From NCBI GenBank assembly GCA_030045175.1, contig JASIBM010000458.1, positions 1 to 12,526 on the forward strand: 12,526 nt of DNA, read 5' to 3'. Under the pieces are notes generated by a model, which saw only the letters and a program-made list of their open reading frames with translations, was not told where the DNA came from and made no database searches. Source of the stretch: Streptosporangiaceae bacterium (lineage in GTDB: Bacteria > Actinomycetota > Actinomycetes > Streptosporangiales > Streptosporangiaceae). Of this stretch, positions 5,841 to 12,526 are shown in pieces. Positions within the stretch are counted from its first letter, which is position 1. Every line of letters starts with the position of its first letter. A program made the translations under genes and the position numbers.

Positions 5841-7811
5841 CTAGCCGACCAGGCAGCTGGTGCTCCTCCCCGTTTTCGGGAACGCCAGGGCCAGTGCCTG
5901 GGCGATCAGGCGGGCGCGCGCGGCGTAGCCAGCCGAGGTGTAATGGATGCCGTCGGAGATAAACCAGCCATTGCGCACGACCGCCGCCCAGTTGAATACC
6001 CGCATGTTGGGGTACCGGGCGCACGCCCTGAGCAGCGTGGCGTTCCACAGCCGCATGTTGGCTTCCGAGTAGGGCCCGCTGACCAGGAGCGACTTGACAT
6101 TCACCCACATCACGGGCTCGCCGTGGGCGACCGACATCATGCGTTCGATCCTGGTCATCAGCCCGACCGTCGAGCCGACGGCCACGTTGGCCGTGTCGTT
6201 GGTGCCGAGCGCGATCACCCAGCAGCCACGGTAACCGCGCGCGTACAGCGCGCGGGCCACGTTGTACCCGTTGACCTGGCCGGGCAGCACCTCGACGATC
6301 GAGCGCGCGCCGGAGATCTCCAGTATCACCCGGCTGACGCCGACGTCGTGATACTGGGCCGGTATCCGCTGCGCGGGGTCCGGCAGGTAGTCGGGCAAGA
6401 TGAGCCCCTCCGAGGTGGAGTCACCGATGTGCACGACGGCGTGGCAGGAGGTGAGAAGCCGCGGCGGGGCCGTCGGGATCATCCGCGGGTCAAAGCCAGG
6501 GGGCAGCGGTCCCTGCGGTAGCCGCGCGGCGAGCGGGACCGGGTTGCTCACGGGCGGCACGCTTCCCGCCGGGCTCGCCTGGCCCGGAGCAGGGAAGGCG
6601 CCGGCCAGCCCGGCGCCGGCCAAGATCACCAATCCGGCCAGTCCGGCAGACGCGCCGAGGGTGGCCGGCCTGGCCGACATGCCGCGCCAGCCCGACGATC
6701 GCACCTGCTTCCACAGCCGTCCCAGCGCGCCGTGGCGCACCGGTTCCTCGACGAATCGCCAGGACAGCGCGGCCAGGATCACCGTGACCGCGATCTGCCA
6801 CGCCGCCCTGGGCAGGTCCTCCCCGGAGTTGGCCGGCGAGGTGAGCACGATCACGGGGAAGTGCCACAGGTAGATGCCGTACGACCGGACGCCGACCCAG
6901 CGCAGCGGTCCCCAGCCGAGCACCCGGCCGACCAGGCCGTCGCCAAGCGCCGCGGCGGCGAGCACCGCGGCGGTGGCGAAGGAGAGCAGCACCAGGCCAC
7001 CACGGTAGGCGAACGGCGAGTACTGGCCGAGCCGCCAGATCAGCACGCCGATGACGGCCAGGCCAGCGAACCCAGCCGCGTCCACCGTCACCCGGACCCG
7101 CGGCTTGGTCGCCTCGCGCCCCCGGCTTGGCCAGGCCATCGCGAGCGCCGCGCCGACCAGCAGGCCGCACGCGCGAGTATCGGTGCCCTCGTAGACCCGG
7201 GTCGGATCGAATCCTGGCTGGTACAGCAGCGCCATCGCGACGGCCGACGCCGCCGCGAGCGCCAGCGTCGGCGCGATCAGCCAGGTCGCCGACGTGCGCC
7301 GGAACCTTCGCAGGCAGAGCAGGCCGAGCAGCAACAACCACGGCCAGATCAGGTAGAACTGCTCCTCCACGGCCAGCGACCAGAGGTGATCAAGCGGCTG
7401 CGGCGGCGCGAACCTGGCGAAGTAGGACTGGTTCTTGATGATCAGGTACCAGTTGCTCACGTAGGTGGCCGCCGCGGCGACCGGACCGCGCAGGCTGGCG
7501 AGCCGCGCGCGGTCGAAGATGGTCACCCAGGCGGTCACCACCGCCAGCATCACGAACAGGGCTGGCAGCAGCCGGCGCGCTCGCCGCAGCCAGAAGTCGC
7601 GCAGCCGGACCCGCCCGTCCGCGACCCACTCGCCGAGCAGCAGGTCGGTGATCAGGTAGCCGCTTAGCGTGAAGAAGACGCCCACGCCGAGCAGGCCTCC
7701 CTGCGCCCAGCCGAACTGCTCGTGAAAGGCGATGACCGCGAGCACCGCGATTGCCCGGAGTCCGTCCAGGCCGGGCATGTAGCGCTGGCCAGCACCCTGC
7801 GGCTTGGGCAT
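5841..7811 (-). CDS. Membrane O-acyltransferase (acyltransferase 3) fused to SGNH domain
   Basis: A 656-residue membrane enzyme of the OafA/acyltransferase-3 type, expected to pass acyl (often acetyl) groups across the membrane onto a sugar or other envelope glycan. Residues 1 to about 355 form the multi-helix acyltransferase domain. Family landmarks are PGLDGLRAIAVLAVIAFH (His30), FFTLSGYLIT, DHLWSLAVEEQFYLIWPW (141-158), YGIYLWHFPV (311-320) and WRFVEEPVRH (351-360). A further helix at about 385-405 and a Pro-rich linker lead to an extracytoplasmic SGNH hydrolase-like domain: GDSTSEG with Ser465, GTND at 536-539 and DGIHYT with Asp620 and His623, giving an apparently complete Ser-Asp-His set. 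The ATG at 7811 has GGAGGGG just upstream. It stands 106 bases after the xerD stop, so it may be transcribed separately. The acceptor cannot be named. Confidence 0.92.
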   Translation of the reverse strand: MPKPQGAGQRYMPGLDGLRAIAVLAVIAFHEQFGWAQGGLLGVGVFFTLSGYLITDLLLGEWVADGRVRLRDFWLRRARRLLPALFVMLAVVTAWVTIFDRARLASLRGPVAAAATYVSNWYLIIKNQSYFARFAPPQPLDHLWSLAVEEQFYLIWPWLLLLGLLCLRRFRRTSATWLIAPTLALAAASAVAMALLYQPGFDPTRVYEGTDTRACGLLVGAALAMAWPSRGREATKPRVRVTVDAAGFAGLAVIGVLIWRLGQYSPFAYRGGLVLLSFATAAVLAAAALGDGLVGRVLGWGPLRWVGVRSYGIYLWHFPVIVLTSPANSGEDLPRAAWQIAVTVILAALSWRFVEEPVRHGALGRLWKQVRSSGWRGMSARPATLGASAGLAGLVILAGAGLAGAFPAPGQASPAGSVPPVSNPVPLAARLPQGPLPPGFDPRMIPTAPPRLLTSCHAVVHIGDSTSEGLILPDYLPDPAQRIPAQYHDVGVSRVILEISGARSIVEVLPGQVNGYNVARALYARGYRGCWVIALGTNDTANVAVGSTVGLMTRIERMMSVAHGEPVMWVNVKSLLVSGPYSEANMRLWNATLLRACARYPNMRVFNWAAVVRNGWFISDGIHYTSAGYAARARLIAQALALAFPKTGRSTSCLVG

Positions 7812-7838
7812 GTTCCCCTCCGCCGTTCGATCGCAGTG

Positions 7839-7858
7839 GCCATTCTGCCCGAGATGGC
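7839..7858. repeat. Small inverted repeat in the leader of the acyltransferase gene
   Basis: GCCAT (7839-7843) and ATGGC (7854-7858) form a five-base stem around ten bases, 28 bases upstream of the acyltransferase ATG. It could be a regulatory hairpin or operator, or a weak end signal for the xerD transcript. The remainder of the 106-base gap (7812-7917) has TAGGGT and CAGAAT as loose -10 candidates, without matching -35 boxes. Confidence 0.25.
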
Positions 7859-7917
7859 AGTCTTACCCTAACGACGCCGCGAATGCCACGACCGTTGTAC
7901 CGGAAAACGCTGAACAG

Positions 7918-8865
7918 TCACCCGCGGGCGCGGGGGTGGCTCGCGGCGTAGACCTCGCGCAGCTTGTCGACCGTGACCAGCGTGTAGACCTGGGTGGTGC
8001 TGACCGAGGCGTGCCCGAGTAGCTCTTGCACCACCCGGACGTCGGCGCCGCCATCTAGCAGGTGCGTGGCGAACGAGTGCCGCAGCATGTGCGGGGAGAC
8101 GTCGGCCAGGCCGGCCCGGTCGGCCGCCGCCCGAAGCGCGCCCCACGCGCCCTGCCTGGTGAGCCTGCCGCCGCGGGCGTTCAGGAACACCGCCGGGCTA
8201 GGCTGTCCGCCGCGCGCGCTGCCAGCAAGCGCCGGCCGCGCCTGGACCAGGTAGGACTCAATCGCCGCTCGCGCGTAGCTGCCGACAGGAACGATCCGCT
8301 GCTTGCCGCCCTTGCCTGCCAGCCGGACCGTCGGGCAGGCCCGGCCGGGACCGCCCACGCCGACTAGGTCCAGGTCGTCGACGTCCAGCCCGACGGCCTC
8401 GGAGATCCGGGCGCCGGTACCGTATAGCAACTCGAGCAGCGCCCGGTCCCGCCGCTGGGCCGGCGCGTCACCAGCCATCGCGAGCAGCCGCTCGACATCG
8501 GCGATCGAGATCGCCCTGGGGAGCCTGCGCGGCGGAGCTGGGGGCCGGACCGCCCTGGCCGGGTCGGACGCCGCCAGCCCGTCGGCCACGGCGAACGCGT
8601 GCAATCCGCGCACGGCCACCACGGCCCGTCCGGCCGAGCTCGCCGCGAGCGGCGGGTGGTCTGCGTCCCCCTCGCGCAGGCCGGCCAGGAAGTCCGCCAC
8701 GTCGGCGGTGGTCACATCGCTGATCTCGACAAGGCCCGACGCGGCCAGGCTCGAGGCGTACCGATTCAGGTCCCTGCGGTACGCCTCGAGCGTGTGCGCG
8801 GCCAGCCCACGCTCGACGGTCAGGTGGTCGAGGTAGCGGCGGACCGCGATCGCGACCGTGCTCAT
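7918..8865 (-). CDS. xerD: Tyrosine site-specific recombinase, XerD type
   Basis: Cuts and rejoins DNA through a phosphotyrosine intermediate; XerD works with XerC at dif to resolve chromosome dimers. From the ATG at 8865 the protein has 315 residues, close to the normal Xer size. The N-terminal SAM-like DNA-binding domain covers about 4-110 (AVRRYLDHLTVERGLAAHTL). The catalytic domain has the full set: Arg153 (GARISEAVGL), Lys185 (GKGGKQR), His259 and Arg262 (HMLRHSF), His285 (LLGHASVSTT) and nucleophile Tyr294 (TQVYT). An upstream in-frame ATG at 8925 would add 20 unrelated residues and overlap ald by 47 bases; the chosen start follows the ald stop by 13 bases. Its place beside pyrG, the Nudix gene and scpAB is the typical actinobacterial xerD site and argues against an integron or prophage integrase. 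Confidence 0.93.
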   Translation of the reverse strand: MSTVAIAVRRYLDHLTVERGLAAHTLEAYRRDLNRYASSLAASGLVEISDVTTADVADFLAGLREGDADHPPLAASSAGRAVVAVRGLHAFAVADGLAASDPARAVRPPAPPRRLPRAISIADVERLLAMAGDAPAQRRDRALLELLYGTGARISEAVGLDVDDLDLVGVGGPGRACPTVRLAGKGGKQRIVPVGSYARAAIESYLVQARPALAGSARGGQPSPAVFLNARGGRLTRQGAWGALRAAADRAGLADVSPHMLRHSFATHLLDGGADVRVVQELLGHASVSTTQVYTLVTVDKLREVYAASHPRARG

Positions 8866-8878
8866 CCCGCTCGCCGCG

Positions 8879-9994
8879 CTAGCCGAGCACCTCGGCCACT
8901 GGCGTCCAACCGAGCCCGTGCGCATCGGCCACGGGCTTGCAGGTGATCGCGCCGGCGTGGGTGTTCAGTCCGGGTGCGAACGACGGGTCGGCCCGCAGCG
9001 CCTCGCGCCAGCCATGGTTCGCGATCTCCATCACGTACGGCAGCGTGACGTTGGTCAGCGCGTAGGTCGAGGTGTGCGGTACCGCGCCAGGCATGTTCGC
9101 GACGCAGTAAAACACCGAGTTGTGCACCAGGTAAGTCGGCGCGGCGTGCGTGGTCGGCCGCGAGTCCTCGAAGCACCCGCCCTGGTCGATCGAGATGTCC
9201 ACGAGCACCGAGCCCGGCTTCATCCTGGCCACCAGGTCGTTGCTGATCAGCATCGGAGCCTTGGCACCTGGCACGAGCACCGCGCCGATCACGAGGTCAG
9301 CGTCGATCACGGCCCGCTCGACCTCGTAGGTGTTCGACGCGATTGTCTGGCAGTGCCCCTGGTAGATCGCATCCGCCGACCGCAGCCTGGTGACGTTCTT
9401 GTCGAGCAGCAGCACCTCGGCCTGCATGCCGAGCGCTATCGCGGCCGCGTTCATGCCTGACACGCCGGCGCCGAGCACCACGACCTTGGCCGCGTACACG
9501 CCAGAGACGCCGCCCATCAGCACGCCCCTGCCACCGCCGTCGCGTTGCAGGTGATGGGCGCCGACCTGCGGCGCCATCCGGCCGGCCACCTCGGACATGG
9601 GCGCGAGCAGTGGCAAGGACCCGTCCGGTAGCTGCACGGTCTCGTACGCGATCGCGGTGATCCCGCTGTCGACCAGGGCATCGGTGCACGCCTTCGACGC
9701 CGCCAGGTGCAGGTAGGTGAACAGCACCTGGTCCTTGCGGAGCCTGTGGTATTCCTCGGCGACCGGTTCCTTGACCTTCAAGATCAAGTCGCCCGCCTGC
9801 CAGACGTCGTCGGCGGCCGGAAGGATCTGCGCTCCCGCGGCGACGAAGTCCTCGTCGGGGATCGACGAGCCTATCCCAGCGCCGCGTTGCACCAATACCT
9901 CATGACCCGACCTGACCAGCTCGTGCGTGCCGGACGGCGTGATGGCCACCCGGTACTCGTGATTCTTAACCTCAGTCGGAACGCCAATCTTCAT
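8879..9994 (-). CDS. ald: Alanine dehydrogenase
   Basis: Catalyses NAD-dependent interconversion of L-alanine and pyruvate plus ammonia, serving alanine use as nitrogen and carbon source and NADH recycling at low oxygen. The 371-residue product has the normal family length. Substrate-binding residues are in place: Arg15 (EYRVAITP), Lys75 (KVKEP) and His96 (YLHLA). The NAD fold has GAGVSG at 175-180, Asp198 after the second strand, and the catalytic Asp270 in LVDISID. The start is the ATG at 9994, with GAGGAAGG 11 bases upstream. The frame is open much further (to 10420), but that part is the shadow of the Nudix gene. It follows the Nudix stop by 25 bases and precedes xerD by 13, so all three are probably cotranscribed. 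A loop usually read GGVPGV is GGVSGV here. Confidence 0.96.
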   Translation of the reverse strand: MKIGVPTEVKNHEYRVAITPSGTHELVRSGHEVLVQRGAGIGSSIPDEDFVAAGAQILPAADDVWQAGDLILKVKEPVAEEYHRLRKDQVLFTYLHLAASKACTDALVDSGITAIAYETVQLPDGSLPLLAPMSEVAGRMAPQVGAHHLQRDGGGRGVLMGGVSGVYAAKVVVLGAGVSGMNAAAIALGMQAEVLLLDKNVTRLRSADAIYQGHCQTIASNTYEVERAVIDADLVIGAVLVPGAKAPMLISNDLVARMKPGSVLVDISIDQGGCFEDSRPTTHAAPTYLVHNSVFYCVANMPGAVPHTSTYALTNVTLPYVMEIANHGWREALRADPSFAPGLNTHAGAITCKPVADAHGLGWTPVAEVLG

Positions 9995-10019
9995 CGCATC
10001 CAAATCCTTCCTCGCGCCG

Positions 10020-10637
10020 TCAGGACTCTGGCGCGTCCGCGCCGCGCAGCGCGGCGAACCCGTCCTGCCGTGCGGCAAACGCCGCCAGCACGCCAACGGC
10101 CAGTACTCCGTTATGCAAGTCTCCAGCCAGGACCCCGCGGATGACAGCGTCCAGCGGAGCCCACTTGACCATAAGGTGAGCTTCCTCATGGTCTGGCACG
10201 TAGTCGCGCTCGGATTCCGGCACCCATTCCAGGTCGCGGGCGAGGAAGATCCGCAGCCGTTCGGTGCTGATCCCGGGCGAGGTGTAGTAGTCGGCCAGCA
10301 CCTGCCAGCGCGCGGCCCGGTAGCCGGCTTCCTCGACCAGCTCGCGTCGCGCCGTCTCGACCAGGGGCTCGCCCGCCACGTCACGCAGGCCGGCCGGGAT
10401 TTCCCAGAGCAGCCGGCCAACCGGGTGCCGGTACTGCCTGATCAGCAGCACCCGGTCGGCCTCGTCGAGCGCGACCACGCCGACGGCACCCGGATGCTCG
10501 ACTACCTCGCGGCCGGCCCGCTGGCCATCGGGCATCTGCACCGTGTCCCGCCTGACCTTGACGACCCGCCCGGCGGCCAGCAGATCTGAGCCGACCACCG
10601 GCCAAAGTTCAGCCGTGTCGCGCAGGTCGGTGCTCAT
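10020..10637 (-). CDS. Nudix hydrolase, probable ADP-ribose pyrophosphatase
   Basis: Hydrolyses a nucleoside diphosphate linked to another group; by sequence and position ADP-ribose to AMP and ribose 5-phosphate is the likeliest reaction. The 205-residue protein has a Nudix box at 83-106: G83, E90, then RELVEEAGY with the metal-binding Glu99, Glu102 and Glu103. The first Gly and Glu are separated by six rather than five residues. Downstream, YYTSPGISTERLRIFLARDLE is typical of the ADP-ribose branch. The ATG at 10637 has GGAGG seven bases upstream. That initiation region is the last copy of a tandem triplication, and the start overlaps the stop of a short upstream frame as ATGA. The gene follows pyrG, as in other actinobacteria, and precedes ald by 25 bases. 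Confidence 0.92.
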   Translation of the reverse strand: MSTDLRDTAELWPVVGSDLLAAGRVVKVRRDTVQMPDGQRAGREVVEHPGAVGVVALDEADRVLLIRQYRHPVGRLLWEIPAGLRDVAGEPLVETARRELVEEAGYRAARWQVLADYYTSPGISTERLRIFLARDLEWVPESERDYVPDHEEAHLMVKWAPLDAVIRGVLAGDLHNGVLAVGVLAAFAARQDGFAALRGADAPES

Positions 10638-10709
10638 TGGCGCGCCTCCGGCACCGTGCTGATTTGGCGCGCCTCCGGCACCGTGCTCATTCCGCGCGCC
10701 TCCGGCACG
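10630..10709 (-). repeat. Triplicated 26-27 bp repeat containing the Nudix start region
   Basis: Three direct copies abut with no spacer: 10709-10683 (27 bp), 10682-10656 (27 bp) and 10655-10630 (26 bp). On the minus strand each has the core GTGCCGGAGGCGCGC followed by A/C/G-rich bases and ATGAGCAC (ATCAGCAC in the middle copy). Copy 1 and copy 2 match at 23 of 27 positions. Copy 3 differs from copy 2 by one deleted base and one substitution. Each unit thus carries a GGAGG ribosome-binding site and a start codon or its remnant, and the last one starts the Nudix gene. A degenerate fourth edge runs into the pyrG stop (GTGAGC). Confidence 0.92.
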
Positions 10710-10717
10710 ACGCTCAC
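10634..10717 (-). CDS. Possible 27-codon repeat ORF between pyrG and the Nudix gene
   Basis: A GTG at 10717 overlaps the pyrG stop (GTGA) and opens a frame through all three repeat copies to a TGA at 10636-10634, which overlaps the Nudix ATG (ATGA). The product would be three nine-residue units, the last two giving MSTVPEARQISTVPEARQ from an internal ATG at 10690. That ATG has GGAGG eight bases upstream, so translation of at least the shorter 18-codon form is plausible. No function is suggested. It may act only to carry ribosomes from pyrG to the Nudix start, or simply be a by-product of the repeat. Confidence 0.3.
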   Translation of the reverse strand: MSVVPEARGMSTVPEARQISTVPEARQ

Positions 10718-12471
10718 GCGCTTGCGACCGAGCGGCCGGCCACCCCTGCGGCGGCGCGCTGCACGGCCGACGTCACCCGCGCCCGCTCGAGCGCGGCGGC
10801 AACCAGCCCGCTGAACAGCGGATGCGGCCTGGTAGGCCGGGACAAGAACTCCGGGTGCGCCTGCGTCGCGACGAAGAACGGGTGGACGCTCGTCGGCAGT
10901 TCGATGAACTCCACCAGCCTGCCGTCCGGCGACAATCCCGAGCAGATGAGCCCGGCGGCCTCGAGGGCCGGCCGGTAGGCGTTGTTCACCTCGTACCTGT
11001 GCCGGTGCCGCTCGTGCACGACCTCGGCCCCGTACAGCTTCCTGACCAGGCTGCCCTCGGCGAGCACGGCCGGGTAGAGCCCGAGCCGCATGGTACCGCC
11101 CATGTCGCGCTCGCCTGCCACCACGTCTTCCTGCTCAGCCATCGTCGCGACCACCGGATTGGGGGACTGCGGGTCGAACTCCGCGCTGTTGGCCGCCTCC
11201 AGGCCGGCCACGTTCCTGCTGACTTCGATCGCCATGCACTGCAACCCGAGGCACAAGCCGAGGATCGGGATGTCGTTGACCCGCGCGTGCCTGACCGCGC
11301 CGATCTTGCCCTCGATGCCCCGCACGCCAAAGCCCCCTGGCACCAGCACGCCGTCAACGCCATCGAGGTGCCTGGCCGCGCCCTCCGGTGTCTGGCAGTC
11401 ATCGCTGCCCACCCACCGGATGTTGACCCGCGCGTTGTTGCCGAACCCGCCAGCCCGCAGCGCCTCGGCCGGAGAAAGGTAGGAGTCCGGCAGGTCGATG
11501 TACTTGCCGACGAGCGCGATGGTGACGCTCCTGGCCGGCCGGTGCACGCGGCTCAGCAGCTCGTCCCAGTCGCTCCAGTCCACGTCGCGGAACGCCAGGC
11601 CGAGCCGCCGGACCGCGTAGGCGTCCAGTCCCTCCGCGTGCAGCACCCTCGGGATGTCGTAGATCGACGGGGCGTCAGGGGCGGATACCACCGCTTCCTC
11701 GTCGACGTCGCACATCATGCTGATCTTGCGCTTCAGCCCGCCGCTGATGGACCGGTCGGACCGGCACACGATCGCGTCTGGCTGGATGCCGATGTTGCGC
11801 AATGCTGCCACTGAATGCTGGGTCGGCTTGGTCTTGAGCTCGCCGGACGGCCCGATGTACGGGAGCAGCGAGACGTGCAGGAAGAAGCACCTATCCCGGC
11901 CGATCTCGTGCCTGACCTGCCTGATCGCCTCCAGGAACGGCAGCGACTCGATGTCGCCCACGGTGCCGCCGACCTCGGTGATGACCACGTCGGTCTCCGG
12001 CCCGCCCATCGCGATGATCCGGCTCTTGATCTCGTTGGTGATGTGCGGGATCACCTGGACCGTGTCGCCCAGGTAATCGCCGCGGCGCTCCTTCGCGATC
12101 ACGCTCGAGTAGATCTGGCCGGTCGTCACGTTCGACGACCCGGGCAGGTGAGTGTCAAGGAAGCGCTCGTAGTGCCCGACGTCGAGGTCTGTTTCCGTGC
12201 CGTCGTCTGTGACGAACACCTCGCCGTGCTGGAACGGGTTCATCGTGCCAGGATCGACGTTCAGGTAAGGGTCGAGCTTTTGCATGCTGACCCTAAGGCC
12301 CCGCATCTTGAGCAGCCGGCCGAGGCTGGAAGCGGTGAGTCCCTTGCCGAGGCTGGACGCGACGCCACCGGTTACGAAGATGTGACTGGTCAGGACTGGT
12401 CGGGCGGCGTGCGATGGCGTACCCAAAATCGGCTCCCGTGAGTCGGCCGGCGGCGCGGCCCGCCGGTACAC
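10714..12471 (-). CDS. pyrG: CTP synthase
   Basis: Makes CTP from UTP, ATP and glutamine, the last step of pyrimidine nucleotide synthesis, in the cytoplasm. From the GTG at 12471 it has 585 residues. The synthetase domain spans about 28-300, with TSHIFVTGGVASSLGKGLTA (P-loop), DPYLNVDPGTMNPF, TEVGGTVGDIES and LKTKPTQHSV. The class I glutamine amidotransferase domain spans about 315-565, with nucleophile Cys407 (GLCLGLQ) and His539/Glu541 (AHPEF). The start is uncertain. A -10-like TATCCT lies eight bases before the GTG, which suits a leaderless message, but a TTG at 12426 with GGGAG six bases upstream would remove 15 residues and bring the N-terminus nearer to family length. The C-terminal tail is Ala/Arg-rich. 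The stop overlaps a short repeat ORF leading to the Nudix gene. Confidence 0.96.
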   Translation of the reverse strand: MYRRAAPPADSREPILGTPSHAARPVLTSHIFVTGGVASSLGKGLTASSLGRLLKMRGLRVSMQKLDPYLNVDPGTMNPFQHGEVFVTDDGTETDLDVGHYERFLDTHLPGSSNVTTGQIYSSVIAKERRGDYLGDTVQVIPHITNEIKSRIIAMGGPETDVVITEVGGTVGDIESLPFLEAIRQVRHEIGRDRCFFLHVSLLPYIGPSGELKTKPTQHSVAALRNIGIQPDAIVCRSDRSISGGLKRKISMMCDVDEEAVVSAPDAPSIYDIPRVLHAEGLDAYAVRRLGLAFRDVDWSDWDELLSRVHRPARSVTIALVGKYIDLPDSYLSPAEALRAGGFGNNARVNIRWVGSDDCQTPEGAARHLDGVDGVLVPGGFGVRGIEGKIGAVRHARVNDIPILGLCLGLQCMAIEVSRNVAGLEAANSAEFDPQSPNPVVATMAEQEDVVAGERDMGGTMRLGLYPAVLAEGSLVRKLYGAEVVHERHRHRYEVNNAYRPALEAAGLICSGLSPDGRLVEFIELPTSVHPFFVATQAHPEFLSRPTRPHPLFSGLVAAALERARVTSAVQRAAAGVAGRSVASA

Positions 12472-12479
12472 GGGGTCTC

Positions 12480-12485
12480 AGGATA
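12480..12485 (-). promoter_or_regulatory. Candidate -10 box of pyrG
   Basis: TATCCT on the minus strand fits TAnnnT and lies eight bases before the GTG at 12471, so transcription would begin at or within a few bases of the first codon. No convincing -35 box lies 16-18 bases upstream. The remaining bases to the window edge show no coding signal. Confidence 0.4.
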
Positions 12486-12492
12486 TCAGGGA

Positions 12493-12502
12493 CTCGCGCG
12501 AG
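12493..12502. repeat. Ten-base perfect palindrome upstream of pyrG
   Basis: CTCGCGCGAG is its own reverse complement and sits seven bases upstream of the candidate -10 box, overlapping the expected promoter spacer. A dimeric regulator could bind here, but a ten-base palindrome of G and C is not rare in this DNA. Confidence 0.25.
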
Positions 12503-12526
12503 CGACCTGCTATGACACGGAGCCCT

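Noticed and set aside
6732..7667. Plus-strand frame of 311 residues opposite the acyltransferase
   Set aside because: Antisense to well-conserved acyltransferase motifs; the product is an Arg/Gln/His/Pro-rich sequence without structure signals.
7918..8865. Tyrosine recombinase considered as an integrase of a mobile element
   Set aside because: Size, motifs and position in the pyrG-Nudix-ald neighbourhood fit chromosomal xerD; no tRNA attachment site, excisionase or phage genes are nearby.
9995..10420. Apparent N-terminal extension of alanine dehydrogenase (142 residues)
   Set aside because: This stretch is mostly the Nudix gene read in another frame, and the canonical alanine dehydrogenase N-terminus MKIGVPTEVK starts at 9994.
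10630..10709. Tandem repeats considered as a CRISPR array
   Set aside because: The copies abut with no unique spacers and coincide with a gene start region, so they are a simple tandem duplication.
10822..11814. Long plus-strand open frame (330 residues) opposite pyrG
   Set aside because: It lies wholly antisense to the clear pyrG coding sequence; its product is Arg/Pro/His-rich low complexity without family motifs, as expected of a GC-rich shadow frame.

Overview
The window is GC-rich with dense, short-spaced genes and several GTG starts. Its core gene order is a conserved actinobacterial chromosomal neighbourhood: pyrG, Nudix hydrolase, ald, xerD-type recombinase, then parA, scpA, scpB and rluB. 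I therefore read it as chromosome from a high-GC member of the Actinomycetota; the genus cannot be fixed from the sequence alone. Ten of the twelve well-supported genes are on the minus strand.

Layout from right to left, in the direction of most transcription. Bases 12472-12526 hold the probable pyrG promoter. pyrG (CTP synthase), a Nudix ADP-ribose pyrophosphatase, ald (alanine dehydrogenase) and a XerD-like tyrosine recombinase form a tightly spaced minus-strand series (12471 to 7918). Between pyrG and the Nudix gene lies a roughly 27-bp tandem triplication that includes the Nudix ribosome-binding site and start codon. It creates a 27-codon repeat ORF that touches both neighbours.

Next comes an accessory block: a membrane acyltransferase fused to an SGNH esterase-like domain (7811-5841), then a secreted protein made of three strictly spaced repeats (5661-4783), both minus strand. 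A small five-helix membrane protein (4200-4703, plus strand) converges on the secreted-protein gene. A bidirectional hairpin terminator sits between the two stops.

The left part is the chromosome-segregation operon on the minus strand: a ParA/Soj ATPase, ScpA and ScpB (condensin partners of SMC), and an RluB/RsuA-type rRNA pseudouridine synthase (3992 to 758). A recognisable promoter and a strong ribosome-binding site precede parA. The window ends with the 3' part of a DHA2-type drug efflux transporter on the plus strand, convergent with rluB.

The housekeeping genes serve CTP synthesis, nucleotide-sugar clean-up, alanine catabolism, chromosome dimer resolution or site-specific recombination, chromosome organisation and ribosome modification. 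The acyltransferase and the repeat protein act at or outside the membrane and interrupt this core. No stretch longer than about 210 bases lacks a gene. I saw no tRNA, rRNA, CRISPR array, transposase or prophage gene.
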